From CBDCME01 sp965218865 (GTDB lineage: Bacteria; Pseudomonadota; Alphaproteobacteria; JAAXGF01): a DNA stretch of 64,000 nt. A program made the position numbers and the translations under genes. Positions 63,975 to 64,000 of the stretch are shown piece after piece (the first letter of the stretch is position 1; the number at the start of each line of letters is the position of its first letter). The notes under the pieces were generated by a model. That model was given only the letters and a program-made list of their open reading frames with translations, did no database searches and was not told where the DNA came from. The stretch covers positions 1 through 64,000 of the forward strand of contig CBDCME010000062.1 of NCBI GenBank assembly GCA_965218865.1. Reading direction: 5' to 3'.

Positions 63975-64000
63975 GATGCATGCTCCTCCTTGGCGAAAAA

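Noticed and set aside
1..64000. tRNA, rRNA or riboswitch genes
   Set aside because: No cloverleaf-like or ribosomal sequence, and no recognisable riboswitch core, was seen on either strand by eye; a covariance-model scan would be decisive.

Overview
The window looks like a mobile-element-rich stretch of an alphaproteobacterial genome, possibly Rhodospirillales-like. The main reason is the chromosomal block at 39.0-57.1 kb: tldD, then ctaD-ctaB-small membrane ORF-SURF1-ctaA, then an M32 carboxypeptidase, thrC and an M16 peptidase. That order is typical of alphaproteobacterial cox loci. The conjugation genes at 10-21 kb and the RIT element also fit. Assignment is by protein resemblance and gene order only.

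Layout. (1) 0.8-7.1 kb, minus strand: a three-gene operon (SIR2-like effector, ~192-aa protein, SMC/Rad50-like ATPase with zinc hook) that matches the Lamassu-Sir2 (LmuA-LmuC-LmuB) anti-phage layout. It is decayed: an IS5-family element and two frameshifts break the ATPase, and a stop breaks the SIR2 gene. (2) 7.2-20.7 kb: a GC-rich part of an integrative/conjugative element. It holds a frameshifted hypothetical gene, a PP-loop (PAPS-reductase-like) ATPase, a ParB-like protein, TraG, TraD coupling protein, MobF/TraI relaxase, a NYN-domain protein and a ribbon-helix-helix-like protein. (3) 20.9-25.5 kb: a MoxR-type AAA+ gene split by a RIT element (three tyrosine recombinases in a row, 101-bp perfect inverted ends) plus an adjoining 30-bp palindrome. 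(4) 25.9-32.8 kb: an HU-family gene, a 1393-aa sacsin/Hsp90-type ATPase, and a transposase in which a DruA-like (DUF4338) domain is fused to an ISAs1 transposase. (5) 32.9-36.2 kb: an alpha/beta hydrolase, a helical protein, a cyclic-nucleotide-binding protein, and a family of ~135-bp palindromic interspersed repeats. (6) 36.2-38.9 kb: IS630 and IS256 elements. (7) 39.0-41.2 kb: 1-Cys peroxiredoxin and TldD. (8) 41.4-47.7 kb: a repeat copy, an IS110 with an IS1634-type element nested inside it, and a Panacea antitoxin-like operon whose third gene is split by a second IS5 copy. (9) 48.5-59.0 kb: cytochrome oxidase/heme A block, thrC, M16 peptidase, phosphoglycolate phosphatase and two tiny membrane proteins. 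(10) 59.1-64 kb: a WD40 propeller gene beheaded by a second IS256, a 99-bp leucine-rich-repeat scrap, a second IS630, and the first codons of another gene cut by that IS630.

How it fits together: the chromosomal background is ordinary respiration, redox and proteostasis metabolism, but it is cut repeatedly by insertion sequences that are present in near-identical duplicate copies, so transposition looks recent. At several places (IS5 in lmuB, IS5 in the Panacea operon, IS1634 in IS110, RIT in moxR) removing the insertion in silico restores an uninterrupted reading frame, which lets both the broken genes and the element ends be reconstructed. The cox block lacks ctaC, ctaG and ctaE at their usual positions. 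The ctaC position, between tldD and ctaD, is occupied by the IS/toxin-antitoxin island. The most promising leads are the sacsin-like ATPase, the RIT element with its junction palindrome, the Panacea operon, the palindromic repeat family and the reduced cox locus.
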